Source: JALZDI01 sp036259355
GTDB lineage: Bacteria; Actinomycetota; Actinomycetes; Propionibacteriales; Nocardioidaceae
Assembly (NCBI GenBank): GCA_036259355.1
Contig: DATABY010000001.1
Location: 1-12,850 of the forward strand
Length of the DNA stretch: 12,850 bases
Direction of reading: 5' to 3'
In this document: positions 6,547-12,850 of the stretch, one piece after another
Layout: every line of letters starts with the position of its first letter
Position numbering within the stretch: the stretch's first letter is position 1
Program-made: the position numbers and the translations under genes
Notes under the pieces: model-generated
What the model saw: only the letters and a program-made list of their open reading frames with translations
Database searches by the model: none
What the model was told of the DNA's origin: nothing

Positions 6547-8304
6547 ATGCACGTCGTCGCCACGGCCGGTCATGTCGACCATGGCAAGTCGACGCTGGTG
6601 CGGGCGCTCACCGGCACCGACCCCGACCGGCTCGAGGAGGAGCATCGCCGCGGGCTGTCGATCGAGCTCGGCTACTGCTGGACCACGCTGGCCGACATCG
6701 GCGAGGTCGCCTTCGTCGACGTGCCCGGCCACGAACGGTTCGTGCCCACGATGCTCACCGGGGTGGGTCCGGTGCCGGCGGTGCTGCTCGTGGTGGCCGC
6801 CGACGACGAGTGGATGCCGCAGGCGGCCGAGCACCTGGCGGCGCTGGATGCCTTCGGCGTGTGTCACGGTATAGTCGCAGTGACGAGAAGCGACCTTGCC
6901 GACCCAGCGCCCATGGCGGACCGCGCGCGTGCCGAGATCGCCACCACCGGGCTCGCCGGCGCCGAGGTGCTGGCGGTCAGCGGACGCACCGGTGCGGGGC
7001 TACCGGCGCTGCGCCGGGCGCTGGCGACGATGCTGCGCCGCCTCCCCGCGGTCGATGCCCGCGCGGACGTGCGGTTGTGGGTGGACCGTTGTTTCGTCGT
7101 GCGAGGCGCCGGCACGGTCGTCACCGGAACACTGCAGGCGGGCACCGTCGCAGTCGGCGACATCTTGCGGCACGGCGCCGACCGGGTACGAGTCCGTGGC
7201 GTGCAGACCCTCGGCCGAGAGGTCGAGCAGGCAGTCGGTGTCGCCCGCGTCGCACTGCGGCTCGGTGGCGGCGTACCCGGCGATCTGGCCCGCGGCAGCG
7301 TGCTGGTGACACCGCAGGCATGGCGCGACACGGAGCAGGTCGACGTCCGGGTGACCGCGGGTCATGCCGCACCGGAGCGCCCGGTCCTGCACATCGGTGC
7401 CACCGCGCTGGGGTGTCACTACCGGCCCCTCGGCGATCGGCTCGCACGACTGACCCTCGAGCGCCCGCTGCCGCTGCGCGTCGGTGACCGTGCCCTGCTG
7501 CGCGATCCCGGCTCGGGCCGTATCTGGGGAGCCGAGGTGCTCGATCCCGCCGTGCCGTCGATCAGACGTCGGGGCGCAGCCGCGGACCGCGCGCGGAGGC
7601 TCGCACTGACCGGGCCCCTGCCCGACCTCGCCGACGAGCTGGACCGCCGACGGTGGGCGCAGATCTCGATGCTGCGCCGGATCGGCGTGCCCACCGACCA
7701 GGCCGACAGGATCGCCGTGCAGGCGAACGGATGGCTTCTCGACGCCCGGCGGGTGCCCGCGCTCTCGCGGCGCCTCGCAGACCTGTTGGCGTCGCACCGA
7801 CGCGAAGAGCCTCTGTCCCGCGGGCTTCCCGTGAGTGCCGTGGCACAGACCCTCGGGCTGCCGACCTCCGGCCTGGTGCCTGCCCTGCTCCCGGAGGGCT
7901 CGGCCATCAGGGACGGACGGGTCGTGCAGCGTACGGCGGACGACCTTCCCCCGGCGCTGGAGGAGGCACTGCGCCGCCTGCACGACGACCTCGCCGAGCA
8001 TCCCTTCCGGGCGCCCGACGCCGGCCGGATGGCCGAGCTCGGACTGAACCGCCGGGCGGTGGCGGCCGCGGCCGGCGCCGGCCGGCTGCTGCGGCTGACG
8101 GACACGCTCGTGCTGCTGCCGGGGGCCGACGAGCGGGCCGCAGCGCTGCTGGCGGAGCTTCCGCAGCCGTTCAGCGCCAGCGACGCGCGCAGGCATCTGG
8201 ACACGACGCGGCGCGTGGTGCTGCCCCTGCTGGACTGGCTGGACCGCCGCGGGCTGACGACGCGGCTGCCGGACGACCGCCGCAGGGCGACGAACGGCGC
8301 CTAA
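6547..8304 (+). CDS. selB: Selenocysteine-specific translation elongation factor
   Basis: A GTPase that carries Sec-tRNA(Sec) to ribosomes stalled at a UGA next to a SECIS hairpin; here the visible client is fdhA. The protein is 585 residues. The N-terminal EF-Tu-like domain shows the P-loop GHVDHGKS (8-15), the switch region around RRGLSIELG (34-42), DVPGH (58-62) and TRSD (113-116), where many GTPases have NKxD or TKxD. Beta-barrel domains follow. The C-terminal part, about 340 onward, is the basic winged-helix array that binds the SECIS RNA. There is no clear Shine-Dalgarno; the ATG lies 6 nt after the selA stop, so translational coupling is likely. The P-loop begins eight residues after the start, as in other SelB proteins, which fixes the start. 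Confidence 0.95.
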   Translation: MHVVATAGHVDHGKSTLVRALTGTDPDRLEEEHRRGLSIELGYCWTTLADIGEVAFVDVPGHERFVPTMLTGVGPVPAVLLVVAADDEWMPQAAEHLAALDAFGVCHGIVAVTRSDLADPAPMADRARAEIATTGLAGAEVLAVSGRTGAGLPALRRALATMLRRLPAVDARADVRLWVDRCFVVRGAGTVVTGTLQAGTVAVGDILRHGADRVRVRGVQTLGREVEQAVGVARVALRLGGGVPGDLARGSVLVTPQAWRDTEQVDVRVTAGHAAPERPVLHIGATALGCHYRPLGDRLARLTLERPLPLRVGDRALLRDPGSGRIWGAEVLDPAVPSIRRRGAAADRARRLALTGPLPDLADELDRRRWAQISMLRRIGVPTDQADRIAVQANGWLLDARRVPALSRRLADLLASHRREEPLSRGLPVSAVAQTLGLPTSGLVPALLPEGSAIRDGRVVQRTADDLPPALEEALRRLHDDLAEHPFRAPDAGRMAELGLNRRAVAAAAGAGRLLRLTDTLVLLPGADERAAALLAELPQPFSASDARRHLDTTRRVVLPLLDWLDRRGLTTRLPDDRRRATNGA

Positions 8305-8312
8305 GCGGCGCC
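8296..8312 (+). terminator. Possible weak terminator hairpin overlapping the selB stop
   Basis: GGCGCC (8296-8301) and GGCGCC (8307-8312) can form a 6-bp stem around the 5-nt loop TAAGC, which contains the stop codon TAA. There is no T-tract. The rest of the 128-bp gap to the next gene holds a GGGTAC at 8376-8381 with a poor upstream match (ATTG at 8358-8361, 14-nt spacer), which could be a weak SigB-like promoter. Confidence 0.25.
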
Positions 8313-8432
8313 ACCAGGCACCGACGCGACGAAGACCGCCGTCACGACGCTGCGGCGATTGTCCGGCACCGACCGGGGTACGGGCAGTGTTGACCTGACA
8401 ACGGGCGGTGGACACGACTGCGGAGGCGAGCG

Positions 8433-9497
8433 ATGGCTGACGAGAGCACCGACCAGACCTCGGTGAAGCAGGACACTGCACCGAGTCCCGAGGATGCGCG
8501 CAAGCCCGACTCCCCCGGTGATCTGACCACGCCCTCGCGCAAGTTCATCCTGAAGAACACCGCCCGTGAGTTCATGGCCGACGACTGCACCGACATCGCG
8601 GCGTCGCTGACGTACTATGCGGTGCTCTCGCTCTTCCCCGGCATCCTGGCCCTCGTGTCCGTGCTCGGGCTGGTCGGGCAGGGGACGCAGAGCACCGACA
8701 TGCTGCTGAACATCCTGCGCGACGTGGGTGCCGGCTCGGCGGTCGACACCATCGAGCCGGTGATCACGCAGCTCACCCAGAGCCAGGGCGCCGGCTTGGC
8801 CCTCATCCTCGGTCTGCTGGGTGCGCTGTGGTCCGCGTCCGGATACGTCAACGCGTTCGGGCGTGCGATGAACCGCGTGTACGAGATCGACGAGGGCCGG
8901 CCCATCTGGAAGCTCCGGCCGATCATGCTGCTGATCACCGCGCTGCTCCTGGTGATGGCCGCGGTGACCGCCCTCGCCCTTGTCGTCAGTGGGCCGCTTG
9001 CCGAGGCGATCGGCGGCGCCATCGGGCTCAGTGACGTCGCCGTGACCATCTGGAGCATCGCGAAGTGGCCGATCCTGCTCGGGATCGTCATCGTGATGGT
9101 GGCGATCCTCTATCACTTCACGCCGAACGTGAAGCAGCCGAAGTTCCGCTGGATCAGCGTCGGTGCGGTCGTCGCGATCCTCACCTGGATCCTGGTCTCG
9201 GTGGCCTTCGGCTTCTACGTCGCGAACTTCAGCAGCTACAACGCGACGTACGGGTCCCTCGCCGGTGTCATCGTGTTCCTGCTCTGGCTGTGGATCACCA
9301 ACCTGGCGCTGCTGTTCGGCGCCGAGCTCGACGCTGAGACCGAGCGCGGCCGCGAGCTGCAGGCCGGCATCAGGGCGGAGGAGACGATCCAGCTGCCACC
9401 CCGGGACACCGCCAAGAGCGAAAAGGACGCCGCCAAGGCGGCCAAGCAGGTCGCCGAGGCCCGCGAGCTCCGGGAGAGCTCCGGACGCTCCTCCTGA
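8433..9497 (+). CDS. YihY/BrkB-family (formerly 'ribonuclease BN') inner-membrane protein
   Basis: A 354-residue integral membrane protein with about six helices (roughly 56-80, 119-146, 163-187, 203-228, 239-263 and 272-298). The first helix begins with DIAASLTYYAVLSLFPG, the family's signature stretch. The last helices contain YNATYGSLAGVIVFLLWLWI and then NLALLFGAELDAE, also typical. Both tails are long, charged and likely cytoplasmic; the C-terminal tail (about 300-354) is Ala/Lys/Glu-rich and may be helical. The start is ATG 8433, with GGAGG at 8422-8426. The family was once called ribonuclease BN in error; its real role is unsettled, with envelope or transport functions proposed. It may share stress control with the genes that follow, since a weak GGGTAC motif lies 52 bp upstream. 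Confidence 0.92.
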   Translation: MADESTDQTSVKQDTAPSPEDARKPDSPGDLTTPSRKFILKNTAREFMADDCTDIAASLTYYAVLSLFPGILALVSVLGLVGQGTQSTDMLLNILRDVGAGSAVDTIEPVITQLTQSQGAGLALILGLLGALWSASGYVNAFGRAMNRVYEIDEGRPIWKLRPIMLLITALLLVMAAVTALALVVSGPLAEAIGGAIGLSDVAVTIWSIAKWPILLGIVIVMVAILYHFTPNVKQPKFRWISVGAVVAILTWILVSVAFGFYVANFSSYNATYGSLAGVIVFLLWLWITNLALLFGAELDAETERGRELQAGIRAEETIQLPPRDTAKSEKDAAKAAKQVAEARELRESSGRSS

Positions 9498-9507
9498 GCA
9501 GGCAGCG

Positions 9508-9531
9508 GTTAGCAGCCCCTGACGCGGGTAA
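9508..9531 (+). promoter_or_regulatory. SigB/SigF-type promoter motif upstream of the holin-like operon
   Basis: GTTA (9508-9511), a 14-nt spacer and GGGTAA (9526-9531) resemble the GTTT-N14-17-GGGTAT promoters of SigB/SigF-type sigma factors. The start of transcription would fall near 9538. The resulting leader contains an imperfect hairpin (GGGC at 9543-9546 through GCCC at 9567-9570) before the Shine-Dalgarno GAAGGA at 9585-9590. Confidence 0.5.
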
Positions 9532-9600
9532 CCCACGCAGTAGGGCACACCGCCTGCTCGGCGTGCGCCCCGATACCACGCAGTGAAGGATGTGATCGAG

Positions 9601-10026
9601 GTGGCCGACGTCAGCGGAGAGCACCGGGCCGAGGAACCGACGGTCGCCGAGCTCGTCAACGACCTGTCCCAGCAGACGTCGACGCTGATTCGCGAGGAGC
9701 TCCGGCTGGCTCAGGTGGAGCTCCAGCAGAAGGGTAAGCACGCCGGCATGGGGCTCGGCCTCTTCAGCGGCGCAGGCCTTCTCGCCTTCTTCGGCGGGGG
9801 GTGCCTGGTCACCACCGCGATCCTTGCGCTGGCCCTCGTGCTGCCGGACTGGCTGGCAGCGCTCATCGTCGCGGCCGCGCTGCTCGCGGCGGCCGGTGTC
9901 GCCGCGCTGCTCGGCAAGAAGGAGGTCCAGCAGGCCACCCCGGCCAAGCCGGAGCAGACCATGGAGAACCTCCCACGCGACGTGCGGGCCGTGAAGCAGC
10001 CCATGAAGGAGCGCAGCAACCGATGA
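9601..10026 (+). CDS. Phage holin superfamily III-like (DUF1469) membrane protein
   Basis: A 141-residue protein with an amphipathic N-terminal helix (about 14-46, TVAELVNDLSQQTSTLIREE) followed by two adjacent membrane helices (about 50-80 and 83-105) and a basic tail. This is the plan of the actinobacterial holin-like family (PF07332), often found beside DUF3618 proteins and not tied to phage lysis. Three in-frame GTG codons could start it: 9583, 9592 and 9601. I chose 9601 because GAAGGA at 9585-9590 can serve it with a 10-nt spacer and because the sequence then begins with (V/M)ADVS; 9583 would add six residues. The stop overlaps the ATG of the next gene (ATGA). No other phage gene is nearby. 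Function is unknown; envelope association is inferred. Confidence 0.85.
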   Translation: MADVSGEHRAEEPTVAELVNDLSQQTSTLIREELRLAQVELQQKGKHAGMGLGLFSGAGLLAFFGGGCLVTTAILALALVLPDWLAALIVAAALLAAAGVAALLGKKEVQQATPAKPEQTMENLPRDVRAVKQPMKERSNR

Positions 10027-10370
10027 ACGCGATGGAGCAGCCGGACCCGCGCAGCACGGCCACGTCGGGACCCCGCGCCGAGGACATCCAGCACGACATC
10101 GAGCGCACGCGTGCCCAGCTGGGGCGGACCGCCGATGCGCTCGCGCACAAGCTCGACCCCAAGGCGCAGGCGAAGGAGAAGCTCGACCACGCCCGCGACC
10201 GTGGGGCCGCGACCGCAACGCACGCGCGTGCGGTGACCCAGGCCAAGGCACACCGTGCACGGCAGGCGGGCCGCAACTTCTACCGCGAGCGTCCCACCGC
10301 CGTCCTCGGGGTGGCGGCGGGCGTAGCCGTTCTGGTGGTCGCCGCCGTACTGTGGCGACGGAACAGTTGA
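10023..10370 (+). CDS. DUF3618-family single-helix membrane protein
   Basis: A 115-residue protein. The DUF3618 core lies at about 18-50, with the pattern IERTRAQLGRTADALAHKLD, a short charged helix. An Ala/Arg-rich linker, probably helical, leads to one C-terminal membrane helix (about 92-111) ending in WRRNS. The ATG at 10023 overlaps the stop of the holin-like gene, so the pair is co-translated. A second ATG three codons on (10032) is possible but lies further from the coupling site. Partnership with the holin-like protein is a recurring actinobacterial arrangement. Biochemical role is unknown. Confidence 0.88.
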   Translation: MNAMEQPDPRSTATSGPRAEDIQHDIERTRAQLGRTADALAHKLDPKAQAKEKLDHARDRGAATATHARAVTQAKAHRARQAGRNFYRERPTAVLGVAAGVAVLVVAAVLWRRNS

Positions 10371-10384
10371 CCGAGGAGGCGGCT

Positions 10385-10987
10385 GTGTTCGGTAGCAAGA
10401 AGAAGCACCCTGAGTACGACGACCGCGACGTGCACCACGACCGTGGTCCCAGGACCTACGGCGAGACCGCCCACGAGCGGTACGGCGGCTTCACCTTCGC
10501 CGCGGCGTTCTTCGGCTGGTTGGTGGCCATCGCGCTGACCGTGCTGCTGGCCGGCGTGGCCGGAGCCATCGCGACCGCCACCGGCTCGTCACTGAACTTC
10601 ACCCCCACGGACGCGCAGCGCGAGGCAGGGACGCTCGGCATCGCCACCGGGATCGCGTTGCTCGTGATCCTGCTGATCGCCTACTTCGCCGGCGGCTACG
10701 TGGCCGGGCGCATGTCGCGGTTCGACGGCGGTCGCCAGGGCGTAGGCGTGTGGCTGCTCGGGCTGCTCGTCACCATCCTGGTGGCGCTGCTCGGCGCGGT
10801 GTTCGGCACGCAGTACGACATCTTCGCGCGGGTCAACCTGCCGACGATCCCGGTATCCGCCAGCCAGCTCACGATCGGCGGCATCGTCGCACTTGTCGTC
10901 ATCGTGCTCGCAACGTTGCTGGCGGCCATGCTCGGCGGCAAGGCGGGTCAGCGTTACCACACCAAGGTCGACCGCGCCGCCGCCTGA
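10385..10987 (+). CDS. Four-helix membrane protein of unknown function
   Basis: A 200-residue protein: a hydrophilic His/Asp/Arg-rich N-terminus (1-35) and four membrane helices (about 36-64, 84-108, 118-141 and 160-185). A conserved-looking cytoplasmic turn, AGGYVAGRMSRFDGGRQG, lies between helices 2 and 3. I do not recognise a named family with confidence; it resembles small YrzE/TIGR04086-like membrane proteins in layout. The start is GTG 10385, preceded by GAGGAGG (10373-10379) with a 5-nt spacer. A longer frame from ATG 10352 would overlap the DUF3618 gene by 19 nt and lacks a good Shine-Dalgarno. It is the last gene of the 9601-10987 run, and a hairpin follows 13 bp after its stop. Confidence 0.85.
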   Translation: MFGSKKKHPEYDDRDVHHDRGPRTYGETAHERYGGFTFAAAFFGWLVAIALTVLLAGVAGAIATATGSSLNFTPTDAQREAGTLGIATGIALLVILLIAYFAGGYVAGRMSRFDGGRQGVGVWLLGLLVTILVALLGAVFGTQYDIFARVNLPTIPVSASQLTIGGIVALVVIVLATLLAAMLGGKAGQRYHTKVDRAAA

Positions 10988-11000
10988 GGCGGCGTCGCAC

Positions 11001-11025
11001 GCTCCCGTCCGGCCTGGCCGGGAGC
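11001..11025 (+). terminator. GC-rich hairpin after the membrane-protein operon
   Basis: GCTCCCG (11001-11007) pairs with CGGGAGC (11019-11025) around an 11-nt loop that holds further GC pairs. It lies 13 bp after the stop at 10987. There is no T-tract, which is common for high-GC actinobacterial terminators. The remaining sequence up to 11146 shows no clear promoter for the sigma-factor gene. Confidence 0.45.
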
Positions 11026-11146
11026 CCACGTGAGTACACGCTGTGAACGCCGGTCACGCAGGGTTGCCAAACCGGATGGAAGATGCTCCACTGAGCGCAG
11101 GCGGCGCAGCTGCGTCGCAGGACCAGCGGTTGTGGGGTGACGACTC

Positions 11147-11968
11147 ATGGTTCGGATGTCGCAACAAGCGGCGGGTGGCGCGTACTCGCTCGCGGCCCGG
11201 GAGGGGCGCGAGGAGCGTACCGAGCGCCTCATTCATCGTCTCGCACGTGCCCGGAGCCGTCGGGATCGCGATCGTCTGCGTGACGAGATCGTCATCCTGA
11301 ACGTCCCGGTGGCGGAGTCGATCGCCGCGCGGTACCGGCATCGGGGAGCGGACGAGGAGGACCTCGCGCAGGTGGCGCAGCTGGCGCTGGTGAAGGCCGT
11401 GGACCGTTACGACCCACGTCGAGGGACCGGGTTCATCGGTTTCGCCGTCCCCACGATCAGCGGTGAGGTCAAGCGCTACTTCCGTGACCACTGCTGGGGC
11501 ATCCGGCCGACGCGCCGCATCCAAGAGCTGCAGCACGCGATCCAGGGGTGCGAACCCGCGCTGACCCAGTCGCTCGGCCGCTCACCGACGGCAACGGAGC
11601 TGGCCGACGCCCTCCGGGTGGACCCGGACGTGGTGATCGAGGCGCTCGCCTGCGACGGCTACTTCCACCTCGTGCCGCTGGACGCGCCCGCGGGCGCCGA
11701 GGGCTCGGCGCGTACGACGGCCGACCAGGTCGGCCGGTCGGACCACCTGCTGGAGTGGGTGGAGAACCACGAGACGCTCAAGCCACTGCTGGCGCAGCTG
11801 AGCCACCGCGAGCGGCTGCTGCTCACCCTCCGGTTCGACGAGGGCTGCACCCAGAGCCAGATCGCCGCACGGCTGGGTATCAGTCAGATGCAGGTGTCCC
11901 GGCTGTTGAAGGGGCTCTATCTCCGGCTGCGCGACCGGATCCAGGCCGAGCCCGAGACCGCCGGCTAG
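11147..11968 (+). CDS. SigB/SigF-type (group 3) RNA polymerase sigma factor
   Basis: A 273-residue sigma factor. Region 2 spans about 46-115: DEIVILNVPVAESIAARY, then DEEDLAQVAQLALVKAVDRY, then the promoter-reading GFIGFAVPTISGEVKRYFRD. Region 3 is about 116-190. Region 4 is about 216-264, with the helix-turn-helix TQSQIAARLGISQMQVSRLL at 235-254. The match to B. subtilis SigB-like sequence (FAxPTIxGExKRxxRD, then RRI.EL) places it in the stress/sporulation group rather than ECF or SigA. The start is ATG 11147; ATG 11156 is an alternative, and the Shine-Dalgarno (GGGGTGA) is weak for either. Such factors are usually held by an RsbW-type anti-sigma factor encoded next door; none is in the window. 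Nearby GTTT/GGGWA promoter motifs are likely targets. Confidence 0.93.
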   Translation: MVRMSQQAAGGAYSLAAREGREERTERLIHRLARARSRRDRDRLRDEIVILNVPVAESIAARYRHRGADEEDLAQVAQLALVKAVDRYDPRRGTGFIGFAVPTISGEVKRYFRDHCWGIRPTRRIQELQHAIQGCEPALTQSLGRSPTATELADALRVDPDVVIEALACDGYFHLVPLDAPAGAEGSARTTADQVGRSDHLLEWVENHETLKPLLAQLSHRERLLLTLRFDEGCTQSQIAARLGISQMQVSRLLKGLYLRLRDRIQAEPETAG

Positions 11969-11998
11969 CCGCGACACCCGCGGCCCCCACACGACCGT

Positions 11999-12026
11999 CC
12001 CCGCCCCGCTGAGCGCTGGGGCGGGG
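11999..12026. terminator. Strong bidirectional terminator hairpin
   Basis: A perfect 9-bp GC stem, CCCCGCCCC (11999-12007) with GGGGCGGGG (12018-12026), encloses a 10-nt loop. It lies between the convergent sigma-factor gene (plus strand, ends 11968) and the small acidic gene (minus strand, ends 12046), so it could serve both. No T-tract is present. Confidence 0.6.
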
Positions 12027-12045
12027 GCGGCACTTACCGGCTGCC

Positions 12046-12246
12046 CTACCGACCGTCGGCGTCGTCACGCTCCCCGGGATCCGGATCGGGACCACCCGTT
12101 GTCGTCTGGTTCTGCTCGGTCTCGTCGCCGTCGCCGTGCAGCCGTACCTCGTCGGGCAACGCGTCGACGGCCATCGCGTCCGGGTCCGGCACGTCGCCGC
12201 CGGGCCGGTCGGAGCGCGGGGCGGAGCGGGGGTCTGGCGATGCCAT
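12046..12246 (-). CDS. Small acidic protein of unknown function
   Basis: A 66-residue protein with 14 Asp and 4 Glu but no Lys, Cys, Trp, Phe or Tyr, and six Arg. It is Pro- and Gly-rich and therefore probably disordered. I do not recognise a family. The start is ATG 12246, preceded on the minus strand by GGAGG with an 8-nt spacer, a strong Shine-Dalgarno that favours a real gene. The open frame extends upstream to 12804, but that part is antisense to the epimerase gene. A good SigB/SigF-like promoter lies 61-87 bp upstream, and the strong hairpin 11999-12026 lies after its stop. The promoter and the adjacent sigma factor suggest a stress-induced small protein; this is inference. Confidence 0.6.
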   Translation of the reverse strand: MASPDPRSAPRSDRPGGDVPDPDAMAVDALPDEVRLHGDGDETEQNQTTTGGPDPDPGERDDADGR

Positions 12247-12306
12247 GGCGTCTACCTCCAGTTCGGGTGGGCGGTAGCGGTCCGCCGGTGGCTGTCTGCT
12301 CGCGCC

Positions 12307-12333
12307 GTACCCTCGCCGGCGGGACAGGAAACC
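12307..12333 (-). promoter_or_regulatory. SigB/SigF-type promoter of the small acidic gene
   Basis: Read on the minus strand, GGTTT (12333-12329), a 16-nt spacer and GGGTAC (12312-12307) match the GTTT ... GGGTAT pattern of SigB/SigF promoters. The start of transcription would fall near 12300, giving a leader of about 54 nt with a GGAGG ribosome-binding site. Confidence 0.6.
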
Positions 12334-12380
12334 GGGACGGCGTGCCCCGCCGTGGGGAAGGGCCCGGCGGCCCGCCGCTC

Positions 12381-12405
12381 GTTTCGGACGGCCTGCGCGG
12401 GGAAC
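12381..12405 (+). promoter_or_regulatory. SigB/SigF-type promoter of the epimerase gene
   Basis: GTTT (12381-12384), a 15-nt spacer and GGGAAC (12400-12405) fit the GTTT ... GGGWAT pattern. The predicted start of transcription, about 12412, is within a few bases of the ATG at 12415, so the mRNA would be leaderless or nearly so. It lies back-to-back with the minus-strand motif, 47 bp away. Confidence 0.5.
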
Positions 12406-12414
12406 CGCACTGGT

Positions 12415-12850
12415 ATGCGCGTCGTGATCACCGGAGCCACCGGCAATGTGGGGACGGCACTCGTGGAGCGGCTGGCCGCGGACCCGCAGGTGGGCTCCAT
12501 CGTCGGGCTGTGCCGCCGAGTGCCGGAGTGGCAGCCACCGCGGACTACCTGGGTGGAAGCCGACGTCGCCACCGACGACCTCGCCCAGTTGTTCGCCGGC
12601 GCCGACGCCGTCGTCCACCTCGCCTGGCTGTTCCAGCCGACGCACCGGCCGGACGTGACCTGGCAGGCCAACGCCGTGGGCACCGTACGGGTGCTGGACG
12701 CGGTAGCGCACGCACGCGTGCCGGCGTTCGTGCACGCGTCCTCGGTGGGCGCGTACTCCCCCCGGCAGAACCTGCAGCGGGTCGAGGAGTCCTGGCCGAC
12801 CCACGGCTGGCCGGAGGCGGCCTACAGCCGGGAGAAGGCCTACGTCGAGC
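12415..12850 (+). CDS. NAD-dependent epimerase/dehydratase (extended SDR), N-terminal part
   Basis: The first 145 codons are present; the gene runs off the right edge. The nucleotide-binding motif GATGNVG (7-13) follows the first strand MRVVIT. The acidic residue of AD at 49-50 ends strand 3, and HLAW (68-71) follows strand 4. The catalytic set is visible: Ser109/Ser110 in HASSVGAYS and Tyr137/Lys141 in YSREK. These mark an extended short-chain dehydrogenase/reductase acting on a nucleotide sugar or similar substrate; the true substrate cannot be told from this part. The ATG at 12415 has no Shine-Dalgarno, which fits leaderless expression from the promoter at 12381-12405. The start codon lies one residue before the Rossmann strand, so no upstream extension is needed. 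Confidence 0.9.
   Translation, partial: MRVVITGATGNVGTALVERLAADPQVGSIVGLCRRVPEWQPPRTTWVEADVATDDLAQLFAGADAVVHLAWLFQPTHRPDVTWQANAVGTVRVLDAVAHARVPAFVHASSVGAYSPRQNLQRVEESWPTHGWPEAAYSREKAYVE

Noticed and set aside
9601..10026. Prophage remnant because of the holin-like protein
   Set aside because: No endolysin, structural or integrase gene is nearby, and holin-superfamily proteins of this type are common chromosomal genes in actinobacteria.
10352..10384. ATG 10352 as start of the four-helix protein
   Set aside because: It overlaps the DUF3618 gene by 19 nt; GTG 10385 has a strong GAGGAGG at 5-nt spacing.
12247..12804. N-terminal extension of the small acidic protein to 252 residues
   Set aside because: The extension is antisense to the epimerase coding region; ATG 12246 has a strong Shine-Dalgarno and the stress-type promoter lies within the extension.

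Overview
The window is high-GC DNA with frequent GTG starts and stop/start overlaps (ATGA, GTGA). Its protein families (NrfD-linked formate dehydrogenase, DUF3618, actinobacterial-type holin-like protein, SigB/SigF-type sigma factor) point to an actinomycete (Actinomycetota). I cannot name a genus from the sequence alone. No insertion sequence, phage gene cluster or CRISPR array was seen.

Left half (1-8304): a selenium-dependent formate oxidation module. On the minus strand lie fdhA (4279-1040), fdhB (1043-180) and the start of an NrfD-type membrane subunit (183 to the left edge). Each gene overlaps the next by 4 bp. The fdhA frame is interrupted only by an in-frame UGA at 3715-3713. This lies exactly at the molybdenum-ligand position and is followed by a bacterial-type SECIS hairpin, so it is read as selenocysteine. 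Divergent from fdhA is a six-helix membrane protein (4434-5039). Then, on the plus strand, comes the decoding machinery: selenocysteine tRNA (selC, 5100-5194), selA (5230-6540) and selB (6547-8304). The selenoprotein and three of the four bacterial Sec genes thus sit within about 8 kb; selD (selenophosphate synthetase) is not in the window. A 14-bp palindrome with CRP/FNR-like geometry lies between fdhA and the divergent membrane protein.

Right half (8433-12850): a set of envelope and stress-type genes. A YihY/BrkB-family membrane protein (8433-9497) is followed by a tight run: holin-superfamily membrane protein (9601-10026), DUF3618 protein (10023-10370) and a four-helix membrane protein (10385-10987). 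Next come a SigB/SigF-type sigma factor (11147-11968), a strong GC hairpin, a 66-residue acidic protein on the minus strand (12246-12046), and the first 145 codons of an NAD-dependent epimerase/dehydratase (12415 to the right edge). At least three upstream regions carry GTTW-N14-16-GGGWA motifs resembling promoters of the SigB/SigF class. This suggests, but does not prove, that several of these genes belong to the regulon of the sigma factor encoded beside them.

How the parts work together: SelA and SelB with tRNA-Sec allow full-length FdhA to be made. FdhA would pass electrons through the four-cluster FdhB to the NrfD subunit in the membrane and so to quinone. The right-hand block looks like an independent general-stress and cell-envelope locus. 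No single part looks like a wholly undescribed system. The most notable features are the compact selenium island and the sigma-factor-adjacent promoter set around the small acidic protein.
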